Under the pieces are notes generated by a model. It searched no databases. It was not told the DNA's origin and saw only the letters and a list, made by a program, of their open reading frames with translations. Shown here piece after piece: positions 9,647-17,901 of a stretch of DNA of 41,462 nucleotides; within the stretch, counting starts at the first letter, position 1; each line of letters begins with the position of its first letter. Origin of the DNA: Bacteroidales bacterium (GTDB lineage Bacteria > Bacteroidota > Bacteroidia > Bacteroidales > JAIPAH01); contig JAIPBX010000017.1 in assembly GCA_021738485.1 (NCBI GenBank), positions 1-41,462 of the forward strand. The letters run 5' to 3'. Both the position numbers and the translations under genes were made by a program.

Positions 9647-10626
9647 CTTTTAAGTAGGCGTTTAACACAATTTATTTTATGGCCGGTCATCTTCAGCAAA
9701 TATGCTCCAGGTGTTAAAGCACTCATGTCAATGGTTAACCGGGAATCCTCCATCGCCAGCTTCTTCATTCTTTGCCCGCTAAGTGTGATAATTTCAACCG
9801 AGCAGGGATAAGCCCTGGTTTCGACGCTCAGATGGTCAGCAACGGGATTGGGGTACACTGTCGCCTGTATTTCCTGGTGCTCCACGGAGTTTATAGAATT
9901 CACATCATTTATCACCGCCATAGCATCAAGATCAAACCCACCGGAAGGAAATTGAGTCGGCCAGGGATCATTCACAATATTTCCTTCACTATCATAGGTG
10001 GCAGCGGTTTCATCAAGTGTCCCCACCGCATCCCTGATTCTGACATGGGTGATATGGCTCAGGTCCAGTGCCGAACTGTCGGTAAGGACCGATAAATCGA
10101 ATGGCGTCCCGTAAAACACCTTGTATTTTCCTGCAAAGTTATGAACTTGCTGAGGGTCCAAAGTTCCAAAACTCCCGATTTGCGTTTCCGTCTGCGTTAA
10201 TGATACCGCCGGAAACCGCACAAAATGCTGCCCGTCGGAACTCACCTCCACGAAAGCCAGTTCAAGAAATTCTTCCGAAAAGCTATTTTCATAAATGGCA
10301 AAGTCAAATCCCTGCCCGTTAGCCACGGGAATTTCGAGGTGGTAGGTAGCCGTGCCGCCATCGCCCAGGCTAACCACCTGGCCATCGGCTTTTCCGGTGG
10401 CATTGCCAGGCTCGCCGTAGGTGGCTTTCCCGAGACTTGTATCAGTGATGTTGAGAAAACCCCGCTGCACTTGTAATTCAGCGGCCCATCTTTTTATAAC
10501 CGAACTGTCGGCATGTATGGCCGTACTCCCTTCGTTACCAGGGGGCGGGGCATACTGCCCCACCCCTGTAACAGAGATTATGAGTAATAGGAATAAGTTA
10601 AAATATGCTATAATGGCTTTTTTCAT
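9643..10626 (-). CDS. Secreted cell-surface protein with T9SS type A sorting domain, cobalamin-locus associated
   Basis: Signal peptide; GFDFAIYENSFSEEFLELAFVEVSSDGQHFVRFPAVSL...GGFDLDAMAVIN; C-terminal YPNPVADHLSVE...TPGAYLLKM...VKRLLKR. Confidence 0.75.
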   Translation of the reverse strand: MKKAIIAYFNLFLLLIISVTGVGQYAPPPGNEGSTAIHADSSVIKRWAAELQVQRGFLNITDTSLGKATYGEPGNATGKADGQVVSLGDGGTATYHLEIPVANGQGFDFAIYENSFSEEFLELAFVEVSSDGQHFVRFPAVSLTQTETQIGSFGTLDPQQVHNFAGKYKVFYGTPFDLSVLTDSSALDLSHITHVRIRDAVGTLDETAATYDSEGNIVNDPWPTQFPSGGFDLDAMAVINDVNSINSVEHQEIQATVYPNPVADHLSVETRAYPCSVEIITLSGQRMKKLAMEDSRLTIDMSALTPGAYLLKMTGHKINCVKRLLKR

Positions 10627-10633
10627 AATCCGG

Positions 10634-12322
10634 TTATTTTACGATAATCTTTTTGCCCATGGCCTGGCCGCTTTGGCTGATTAATCGCACTACCAAAACC
10701 CGGGAACGATATTTATCGACAGAAATACTTGATGTTGTTTTATTTCGCGGTTGCCCGGAATAAATTTTCCGTCCGTCGATAGTATAAAGCTGAAGCGCTT
10801 TAACCGGTTTCTTACTTTCAACGATGAGCCGGCTATTCGATTGATAGATACGGGCCTCCCACTCAGCGCGGTCCTGAATCGCTGTCACAGCTTCCGGAGC
10901 AGCCGCCGGGACATCAGGAGCGGTAGCTTCCGGGTCAAAACCATAAGAACATCCATAACGCATGCCATCGGAAAGCACCGTACCCAAACCATCATTCATC
11001 TGCCATAAGGTTGAGTCGCTACGAAGCCATGTGCTCCACCAGTCCGGATCACCGCCAATTCCGCTATGGGTAACTTCCTCCCCTTCATAAATTATATCAT
11101 TCAGGAAGCCACCTCCTGTGGTGATTTCAAGGTAGGCATCCGTTTCAGAGATATCTGCAAGCATTTGTTCGGCGGTCACTTCCCCGTCATAACGGTAGCC
11201 CCAGGCCATTGAAACCGGTTCTGTCCCGTCATTCCAGTCAATGACAAGCATAGCTTCCTTGGTACCTTCGCCGATCCAAAAATCCACCTGGTCATAGGCA
11301 AACTCATTCACCACTTCCAGATCGAGAACCATAGCTTCGGGGGCTATACCCACTTCCACCGGTTCCTGAACCTGTTCGCCTTCCAGGTTATAAATAAGGT
11401 AGTTGCCATAGGTCTCATAATCACTTTCCGTGATATGCAGGTAATCATTGGCCGGGTCATACTCAACGGCGGCCGGAACCTCTTCTATAAAATCAAAATT
11501 CGTCTCCTGCGTGTTAATGTCATAACTTGCAATTGTAGAAGATAACGGAATATAAATTTTATCATAAGCCATCACCGAATTCCCATAATATCCGTAGTAA
11601 TCGCCGTTGATGACGGTCGTTTCAATTTCGTCTTCAAACACATCATAGCGGCTCACTGAAAAGCTGTTTTCGCCGGCATCGCTGAAATTGGTGTTGACCG
11701 TATAGATTATATTATTTTTCCTGAAAACTTCTTTAAGGCCCTGGGCGTTTGCCCCGAAATTGATTTCGCGGCTCAACTGGAGGGATGTTAAATCCACTAC
11801 GGCCAGCTTCCCTTCGGCTGTACTCCATGCTCCGGGGACGGCCACATAAGCGGAATCCATATAAATCTCCATGCCGGCGGCTTCTCCGGATAGTTCTATG
11901 GTCTCCAGGGTTTGCAGACTTGTCTTGTCAAGAATTTTCAAACTTTGCGTGGTGACCGGGTATTGCCTTGTAAGCAGCAGTTTGTCTTCATAAACTGCCA
12001 ACTGATTGAGGCCGCTAATTTCGGTGCCGGCCAGTCGGGTCATGCTTTCCACATCATAACGGATAAGCGAATCTTCGGCACATACATAGAGATTCGTCCC
12101 TTCCAGCAAAGCATCCTGCGTTGACTGGGTGTAAATACTGTCGGCTACCTCATACTGATCGGCATTGTGATTGTAATAACTCAACGAAACGTGATCGGCT
12201 TCATTGGAATAGACGCCTCCATTGACGATAAAAGTTTTTAAAAGATCCTGCTGCTGAGCTGTTCCATAATTCCAAAAACCTGAAATCAGGCTGATAAGTA
12301 AGAAAAAAGTAAACTTTTTCAT
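10634..12322 (-). CDS. Secreted beta-propeller protein fused to a second domain, with T9SS-like C-terminus
   Basis: Signal peptide; propeller-like N-terminal half (DUF5074-like); second domain FAYDQVDFWIGEGTKEAMLVIDWNDGTEPVSMAWGYRYDGE; C-terminal LYTIDGRKIYSG...MGKKIIVK. Confidence 0.7.
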   Translation of the reverse strand: MKKFTFFLLISLISGFWNYGTAQQQDLLKTFIVNGGVYSNEADHVSLSYYNHNADQYEVADSIYTQSTQDALLEGTNLYVCAEDSLIRYDVESMTRLAGTEISGLNQLAVYEDKLLLTRQYPVTTQSLKILDKTSLQTLETIELSGEAAGMEIYMDSAYVAVPGAWSTAEGKLAVVDLTSLQLSREINFGANAQGLKEVFRKNNIIYTVNTNFSDAGENSFSVSRYDVFEDEIETTVINGDYYGYYGNSVMAYDKIYIPLSSTIASYDINTQETNFDFIEEVPAAVEYDPANDYLHITESDYETYGNYLIYNLEGEQVQEPVEVGIAPEAMVLDLEVVNEFAYDQVDFWIGEGTKEAMLVIDWNDGTEPVSMAWGYRYDGEVTAEQMLADISETDAYLEITTGGGFLNDIIYEGEEVTHSGIGGDPDWWSTWLRSDSTLWQMNDGLGTVLSDGMRYGCSYGFDPEATAPDVPAAAPEAVTAIQDRAEWEARIYQSNSRLIVESKKPVKALQLYTIDGRKIYSGQPRNKTTSSISVDKYRSRVLVVRLISQSGQAMGKKIIVK

Positions 12323-12444
12323 GTGACTTGGTGTTTTAATTGTTTAACAATTCATCTAAAACCAAGCTCACAGGAAAAAACGGATAGGAATAAATTACGT
12401 ATTAGATAATTTATTCATCGCTTTTATCCCGAAAGCTCAGAATA

Positions 12445-12642
12445 ATCCGATCAATGGCAGGTTTTCTGGCTTGTCACCTTGTTTCGGAACCTTCCCATCC
12501 GCCTGAGGCGGACAGTGGTTAAACCCGAAGTTATTTGTGACTTACAGCAGCGGGAACTGCTCAGGATTCTCACCTGATTCCCTTGTAAGGAAGAGATTGC
12601 GGGACTTTTACCCCGCAATACATCGCTTCCATAACCATTAAT
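12445..12642 (-). ncRNA. Cobalamin riboswitch
   Basis: Minus-strand GGGAATCAGGTGAGAATCCTGAGCAGTTCCCGCTGCTGTAAGT ... GACAAGCCAGAAAACCTGCC, the conserved B12-box core. Confidence 0.93.
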
Positions 12643-12648
12643 CTAATG

Positions 12649-12678
12649 CAAATGTATAAAGATTTCGCGAAGCACAAA
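12649..12678 (-). promoter_or_regulatory. Bacteroidota-type promoter of the cobalamin operon
   Basis: Minus strand TTTG (12675-12678) and TACATTTG (12649-12656), about 18 bp apart, immediately upstream of the riboswitch. Confidence 0.55.
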
Positions 12679-12791
12679 GAGTTATTTTCCCGGTCTTTTT
12701 CCACGGGTGTTGTATCGGATATCTGCCGGATTACGGAGGGAATGAATTAACAGGCGAGTTTGTGAAAAACAGGTATATGTTTATACGTGTT

Positions 12792-13174
12792 TAAGTGCGT
12801 AGGTGTTTAAGTTATTTTGCCATATCTTCTTACAGGATGTTTGATTAGGTAAGATAAAATTTACAACGTTATAACAAAAGATCTGAAAGAGCGTAACGTA
12901 ATTACCTACTTAAAAGTCAGGATTGTGAGACATTGATTTGCAATAATTTATCATCAGATGAGTTTTAACTTTGTGCTTCTTTGAGTCTTGGTGCCTTTGT
13001 GGCAGTACTTCAATAAGGCCACAAAAACACCAGGACATCAGGATTCATGAAGAAAGACGTATAGCGTAATTGGAAAATATTAGTATTTGATATAGAACTA
13101 TTTATTAAAATAACAGTCTTTTAATAAAAGATTTATATTCATTTTTTTCTTCAACTTAAGCACCTAAGCACTTA
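12792..13174. repeat. Region bounded by 22-nt imperfect inverted repeats
   Basis: TAAGTGCGTAGGTGTTTAAGTT (12792-12813) against reverse complement of 13153-13174 (TAAGTGCTTAGGTGCTTAAGTT), 20/22 identical. Confidence 0.6.
12866..12899. repeat. Short palindromic element, copy 2
   Basis: ACGTTATAACAAAAGATCTGAAAGAGCGTAACGT; shares GAAAGAGCG-TA-CGTAAT core with 5828-5859. Confidence 0.5.
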
Positions 13175-13331
13175 CCATAAAAATTTCATAAAAACCCACT
13201 AACAAACTGTTAATCAAACGATATAATGCATCCTTAACCATCTGACACACCCCGACTTAAAATAAATTTTGTATTTTTGTGGTGTAATTTATAAATCATT
13301 TATAACTAACTAAGTACTCAAAAATATATCT

Positions 13332-15539
13332 ATGTACCAGGATAATTATCTAAACATCAGCCCATCGGACTTATCCATCCGGGTACTCAAAAAGCAAAGG
13401 CTTTGGAAGCATCAGCTAGTGACCCAGCTTATCGGGGAAAATTATAAACTAAAACAACTCATCCGCAGCTCTGATAACGTCAGGTTATTCACTGAGGGAA
13501 TACAACGATGGATTGTGGGTTGGCTCAAAGATCGCCCCCATGCATATGCTTTCTATACGAAAAAAGCACACGGAATGGAAGCCTTCTTATCCCTTTCATG
13601 GAGTGAAGTGGCTGCAATAAGAATCCTTGACTATATCGACCATTCGGGACAATATTTTGAAGATCAAAACCTCAAGGGACAAAAAGTCCGTTCGCATCCC
13701 TTCAAGCTTCTTTATAACGACTATTACCTCAGGGAGACAAACACAACCAAGAATTTCTATTTTGATTTAATTGCTCTTTTCAGGCAGTTTAACGGTACGC
13801 TGCCCCAGCAAAAACCTTCTGCAAAGAGAGTCTTTCAATGGATGGGCCAACATCCCTCGGGGTTAGACAAAGACATAATGCAGCGCAGAGAGAAGAACAA
13901 AGCACACATTATCAGCAAAATCATCGACAAGCTGGAAAACGGCACCCTCAGAAAAGCATCTTACAAGCTTGATAAAAATATGACGCGCGATCAGAAAGTA
14001 GCCCAGGTTAAAAAGTGGTGGCAAACAAGTGCCTTTCACCTGGTATTTTCTTTCCGCTCACCTGAAATTATCAACGAGATGCTCGACCACACCCTCGACA
14101 GAAAAACCATGCGCATTATGGAGCAGGCTCGCGAAGCGGGCATTCCCTTTTTCATCAATCCCTACTACTTGTCATTGCTCGACATTGAAAGCCCTTACCG
14201 GGCCGATGCGGTTATAAGAGACTATATCTTTTATTCCGAAGACCTGGTGGAAGAATTCGGGCAGATTGCAGCATGGGAAAAAGAAGACATTGTAGAACCC
14301 GGCAAACCTAATGTGGCCGGCTGGATTCTACCCACCTACAACAATATTCACCGCCGATATCCCGAAGTAGCCATTTTAATCCCCGACACCGTTGGGAGAG
14401 CGTGCGGAGGCTTATGCGTTTCTTGTCAAAGAATGTACGATTTTCAAAACGGCCATCTGAATTTCAATCTTGATAAACTAAAGCCCCATGAAAAATGGCA
14501 TGACAAGCTTAAGCGATTAATGGAATACTTCGAGCATGATTCCCAGTTAAGAGATATCCTGATAACCGGTGGAGATGCTCTGATGAGCTCTGACAAGTCG
14601 CTGCAGGAAATACTCGAGGCGGTCTATACGATGGCCGCCAATAAAAAAGCCGCCAATATAAAACGTCCTGACGGTGAAAAATACGCCGAAATGAAACGCG
14701 TGAGACTGGGAACACGTCTGCCGGCTTATATCCCGCAGCGTATCACCGATAAACTGATTGGGGTTTTAACTGCTTTTAAAGAAAAAGCCTCAGAACTCGG
14801 AATGGAACAGTTTGTCATTCAAACCCATTTTGAATCCGCCCTGGAAATCACTCCCGAAGTGAAAGAAGGCATCAAAAAACTGCTGGATGCCGGCTGGATC
14901 GTAACCAACCAGCAGGTATTCACCGCTGCCGCCAGTCGCCGCGGGCATACAGCCATGCTGCGGAAGGTGCTGAATGATATCGGTATTCTGACCTATTATA
15001 CGTTTTCCGTAAAAGGGTATAAGGAGAACAGGCACAATTTTTCCACCAATGCAAGGGCGGTGCAGGAACAAATCGAAGAAAAATTCGTCGGAACTATCCC
15101 CGAAGAGCATAAAAAATCGATACGTGAACTGGCCGGGAAACCGGAAAAAATCGTGGACAACATTAATGCATTCCGCCGCAGAACCCGCATCCCTTTTCTT
15201 GCCACCGACCGTAATGTACTGAATATGCCCGGCGTAGGCAAGAGCCTTACCTTCAGAACTATAGGAATAACCGAAGACGGACGCCGCATCCTTGAATTCG
15301 ATCACGACGCTACCAGGAGACACAGCCCTATTATCGACCAGATGAAGGAAGTAACTATTGTCGAGTCCAAATCTATCACCCGATACCTGGAACAACTTCA
15401 CGAACTAGGCGAAGACATCCGTGACTACCTGAGTATTTATGGGTACTCTATCGGGGAGAGTGAAGAAAGAATGAACCTGTATGAATATTCAGGCTATGAT
15501 TTTCAAATCACAGATAGGATAACAAATTTCAAACTTTAA
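13332..15539 (+). CDS. KamA-family radical SAM protein (lysine-2,3-aminomutase-like) with N-terminal extension
   Basis: 735 aa; CGGLCVSC (CxxxCxxC); DILITGGDALMSSD; LGTRLPAYIPQRIT; WIVTNQQVFT; NMPGVGKS comparable to the PLP-lysine PGGGGK region of KamA. Confidence 0.82.
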   Translation: MYQDNYLNISPSDLSIRVLKKQRLWKHQLVTQLIGENYKLKQLIRSSDNVRLFTEGIQRWIVGWLKDRPHAYAFYTKKAHGMEAFLSLSWSEVAAIRILDYIDHSGQYFEDQNLKGQKVRSHPFKLLYNDYYLRETNTTKNFYFDLIALFRQFNGTLPQQKPSAKRVFQWMGQHPSGLDKDIMQRREKNKAHIISKIIDKLENGTLRKASYKLDKNMTRDQKVAQVKKWWQTSAFHLVFSFRSPEIINEMLDHTLDRKTMRIMEQAREAGIPFFINPYYLSLLDIESPYRADAVIRDYIFYSEDLVEEFGQIAAWEKEDIVEPGKPNVAGWILPTYNNIHRRYPEVAILIPDTVGRACGGLCVSCQRMYDFQNGHLNFNLDKLKPHEKWHDKLKRLMEYFEHDSQLRDILITGGDALMSSDKSLQEILEAVYTMAANKKAANIKRPDGEKYAEMKRVRLGTRLPAYIPQRITDKLIGVLTAFKEKASELGMEQFVIQTHFESALEITPEVKEGIKKLLDAGWIVTNQQVFTAAASRRGHTAMLRKVLNDIGILTYYTFSVKGYKENRHNFSTNARAVQEQIEEKFVGTIPEEHKKSIRELAGKPEKIVDNINAFRRRTRIPFLATDRNVLNMPGVGKSLTFRTIGITEDGRRILEFDHDATRRHSPIIDQMKEVTIVESKSITRYLEQLHELGEDIRDYLSIYGYSIGESEERMNLYEYSGYDFQITDRITNFKL

Positions 15540-15703
15540 TTCGTCTCCATAATCCTGGCTTTTGCTTACTGTCACTGCAATCTTATTGCAGAACAAATCA
15601 TCCTGCTAATAGATTTTCATCCAAATTTTTAAGAGTTCGTAGGTCGTGGTTAATGGGAAGACTATTTTCAATCCTTGTTGTTCTGGGGTTTGGGGTGTGA
15701 AAA

Positions 15704-15799
15704 AAACCATTGAGCGTGCCAGCAAGTCCGGCAAAGGATACTGCTAGTCTCGCAGGGGTTGCCGAAGCATTAACCTCCACTAAAACCGCTCAATGGTTT
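15704..15799. repeat. Nested inverted repeat (cruciform-like element)
   Basis: AAACCATTGAGCG (15704-15716) / CGCTCAATGGTTT (15787-15799) perfect; inner CGGCAA/TTGCCG and CTGC/GCAG also pair. Confidence 0.75.
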
Positions 15800-16030
15800 A
15801 AGTTCATACAAATTTACATTCAAATCAGGATCAAACCTCATATTGGTGAAATTTGGTCTACAAGATGGAGAAGCCTCATTCGGCCGGCTATGCATAAACA
15901 TCTTTATCCTATAATCCCTACCCTGCCCTGCAAGCATTCCCTCACTTCCTTAATCGTCCTATTCTCCATCCATTCAATCATTCAACTGTCCCTTAATTAA
16001 AAAAAAATCGAAAAAATTTTTTCATTATTA

Positions 16031-16058
16031 TTGTGATTTGTATAAAAGTATATCTTTG
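16031..16058 (+). promoter_or_regulatory. Bacteroidota-type promoter upstream of the RRM gene
   Basis: TTG (16031-16033), 17-bp spacer, TATCTTTG (16051-16058), matching TAnnTTTG. Confidence 0.6.
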
Positions 16059-16091
16059 TCAATGAATTACTAATTACTTAATTTTTATTTT

Positions 16092-16373
16092 ATGAACATT
16101 TACGTAGGGAATCTTCACTATGATTTAAGTGAAGACCAATTAAGAGAAATTTTTGAAGACTTCGGTACTGTCAACTCTGTAAAAATTATTACCGATAAGT
16201 TCTCAGGAAAAAGCAAGGGTTTTGGTTTCGTTGAAATGGCAGATGATACGGAAGCAAATCAAGCAATGGAAGAACTCAATGACGCCGAAGTCAAAGGACG
16301 CAGTATGCGAGTAAATCAAGCCCGCGAGCGTACAGACAACCGGCGAAGCAATGATCGCCAACAGCGCTACTAA
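16092..16373 (+). CDS. RRM-domain RNA-binding protein
   Basis: NIYVGNLHYDLSEDQLREIFEDFGTVNSVKIITDKFSGKSKGFGFVEM; RNP2 and RNP1 motifs. Confidence 0.95.
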   Translation: MNIYVGNLHYDLSEDQLREIFEDFGTVNSVKIITDKFSGKSKGFGFVEMADDTEANQAMEELNDAEVKGRSMRVNQARERTDNRRSNDRQQRY

Positions 16374-16384
16374 ACTCCTATTTT

Positions 16385-16582
16385 ATGAAAGGCTCAGTAA
16401 AGTGGTATAATGACATCAAAGGTTATGGTTTCATCAAGAAAGATGACGGCCAGGATATCTTTGTGCACCGCTCAGGCCTCGAAAAATCTTTCCAGGTTTT
16501 ACAACCCGGTCAGGAAGTAGAGTTTGAGATTAAGCAGGGTGATAAAGGCCCTGTGGCGATAAATGTTGTCCAGCTGGATTAA
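16385..16582 (+). CDS. Cold-shock domain protein
   Basis: MKGSVKWYNDIKGYGFIKKDDGQDIFVHRSGL...VEFEIKQGDKGPVAINV. Confidence 0.95.
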   Translation: MKGSVKWYNDIKGYGFIKKDDGQDIFVHRSGLEKSFQVLQPGQEVEFEIKQGDKGPVAINVVQLD

Positions 16583-16600
16583 TCCGGTTTCACGGAATGC

Positions 16601-16638
16601 AAAACCTGCCTTTGATTATAGCATGGGCAGGTTTTTTT
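16601..16638 (+). terminator. Rho-independent terminator after the cold-shock gene
   Basis: AAAACCTGCC ... GGGCAGGTTTTTTTAT. Confidence 0.8.
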
Positions 16639-16690
16639 ATATCCCTATCTCCGTTAAGTTTTGTTACCTTTGTGAAAAGGCACAATAGCC

Positions 16691-17857
16691 ATGGGATATA
16701 CAAATGACTATCATCATCTGGCAAAGCATTATCATACCGACCAGGACACATTGGCCCTGGAAGATTGGGGCATCACAATAAAAAACGTGGCTTTTCATTC
16801 CCGCTATGCGGAAATATTACCCGGTAAATTTGAGGCGTCCTTTTCCGATGCTAAGGAATTTTTTCTGCAACCCGATCAAAACATAGCCGAAAACCGGGAT
16901 TTTACTTATCCCGTGATAAAAAAGAACCACGACAGCGATGAGAGCAAAGTCATCATCCTGCTTCACGGGCTGAATGAACGTAGCTGGGATAAGTATTTAC
17001 CCTGGGGGAAAGAGCTGTGCCTGAAAACCAGTCACCCGGTTATCCTTTTTCCTATCGCTTTTCATATGAACCGCTCCCCCGCCCTGTGGAGCGATCCTCG
17101 CACTATGACGCGATTAGCCGGCCAAAGGAAAAAAAGATATCCCTCCAACCGCGAGTGCAGCTTTGTGAATGCCGCTATCAGTCAGCGCCTCGGGGAACTC
17201 CCCCAACGATTCTTCCTTTCGGGGCTGGTCTCTTATTTTGACTTATATGATTTGATTTGCCAGTTACAGGACGGTGAACATCCCTGCCTTTCCAATCAAC
17301 CTGAAATCAACTTTTTCGGCTATTCGATCGGTGCTTTTCTGACGGAAATTATGCTTATGTCCGACCCCGAAAAACGGGTGAGCCACAGCCATGCATTTCT
17401 TTTTTGCGGCGGACCGACATTTGATAAAATGTATGGCACTTCGCGCTATATCCTTGATAGTAAGGCTATAGAAAGTATCAGGAGTTTTTTTATTAATAAA
17501 AATTTTAAGATCCCCTTACCGGATAGTGTAGAGGAGGAAATCCAAAAGCTGCACCTGAGAAAAATATTCAATACGATGATTAATTCGATAAAATATCCGG
17601 AATACAGGAATGCCAGGCTTTCCACTCTTGCCGCCAGGCTTAAACTTTTGCCGCTCAGGAAAGATAATGTGGTGCCTGTTAAATCGGTGGAAGAAACTTT
17701 TTCCCGGGCGTGCAGGGAGATCAAACAGGTGGTCGCTCCACAGGATTTCCCTTTCGAATATTCGCATGAAGCGCCTTTCCCACAAAACGGTAATAAAAAT
17801 CAAATTGACCGGGCTTTCAGCCGTATTTTTGATGAAGCAGCGGCCTTTTTGAAATAA
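16691..17857 (+). CDS. Alpha/beta-hydrolase-like protein (DUF6051-like)
   Basis: VIILLHGLNERSWDKYLPWGKEL, nucleophile-elbow-like FFGYSIGAFLTEI, C-terminal LLPLRKDNVVPV. Confidence 0.7.
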   Translation: MGYTNDYHHLAKHYHTDQDTLALEDWGITIKNVAFHSRYAEILPGKFEASFSDAKEFFLQPDQNIAENRDFTYPVIKKNHDSDESKVIILLHGLNERSWDKYLPWGKELCLKTSHPVILFPIAFHMNRSPALWSDPRTMTRLAGQRKKRYPSNRECSFVNAAISQRLGELPQRFFLSGLVSYFDLYDLICQLQDGEHPCLSNQPEINFFGYSIGAFLTEIMLMSDPEKRVSHSHAFLFCGGPTFDKMYGTSRYILDSKAIESIRSFFINKNFKIPLPDSVEEEIQKLHLRKIFNTMINSIKYPEYRNARLSTLAARLKLLPLRKDNVVPVKSVEETFSRACREIKQVVAPQDFPFEYSHEAPFPQNGNKNQIDRAFSRIFDEAAAFLK

Positions 17858-17901
17858 CAAAGATTAGTTACCACCCGCCTTGATTCCCTGAACTTTACGT
17901 G

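Noticed and set aside
15704-15799. Possible integron attC site
   Set aside because: Long nested stem is suggestive, but no RYYYAAC/GTTRRRY boxes or integron integrase could be identified.
15598-16000. 60-aa and 96-aa ORFs on opposite strands
   Set aside because: They overlap each other and the 15704-15799 cruciform; composition looks non-coding.
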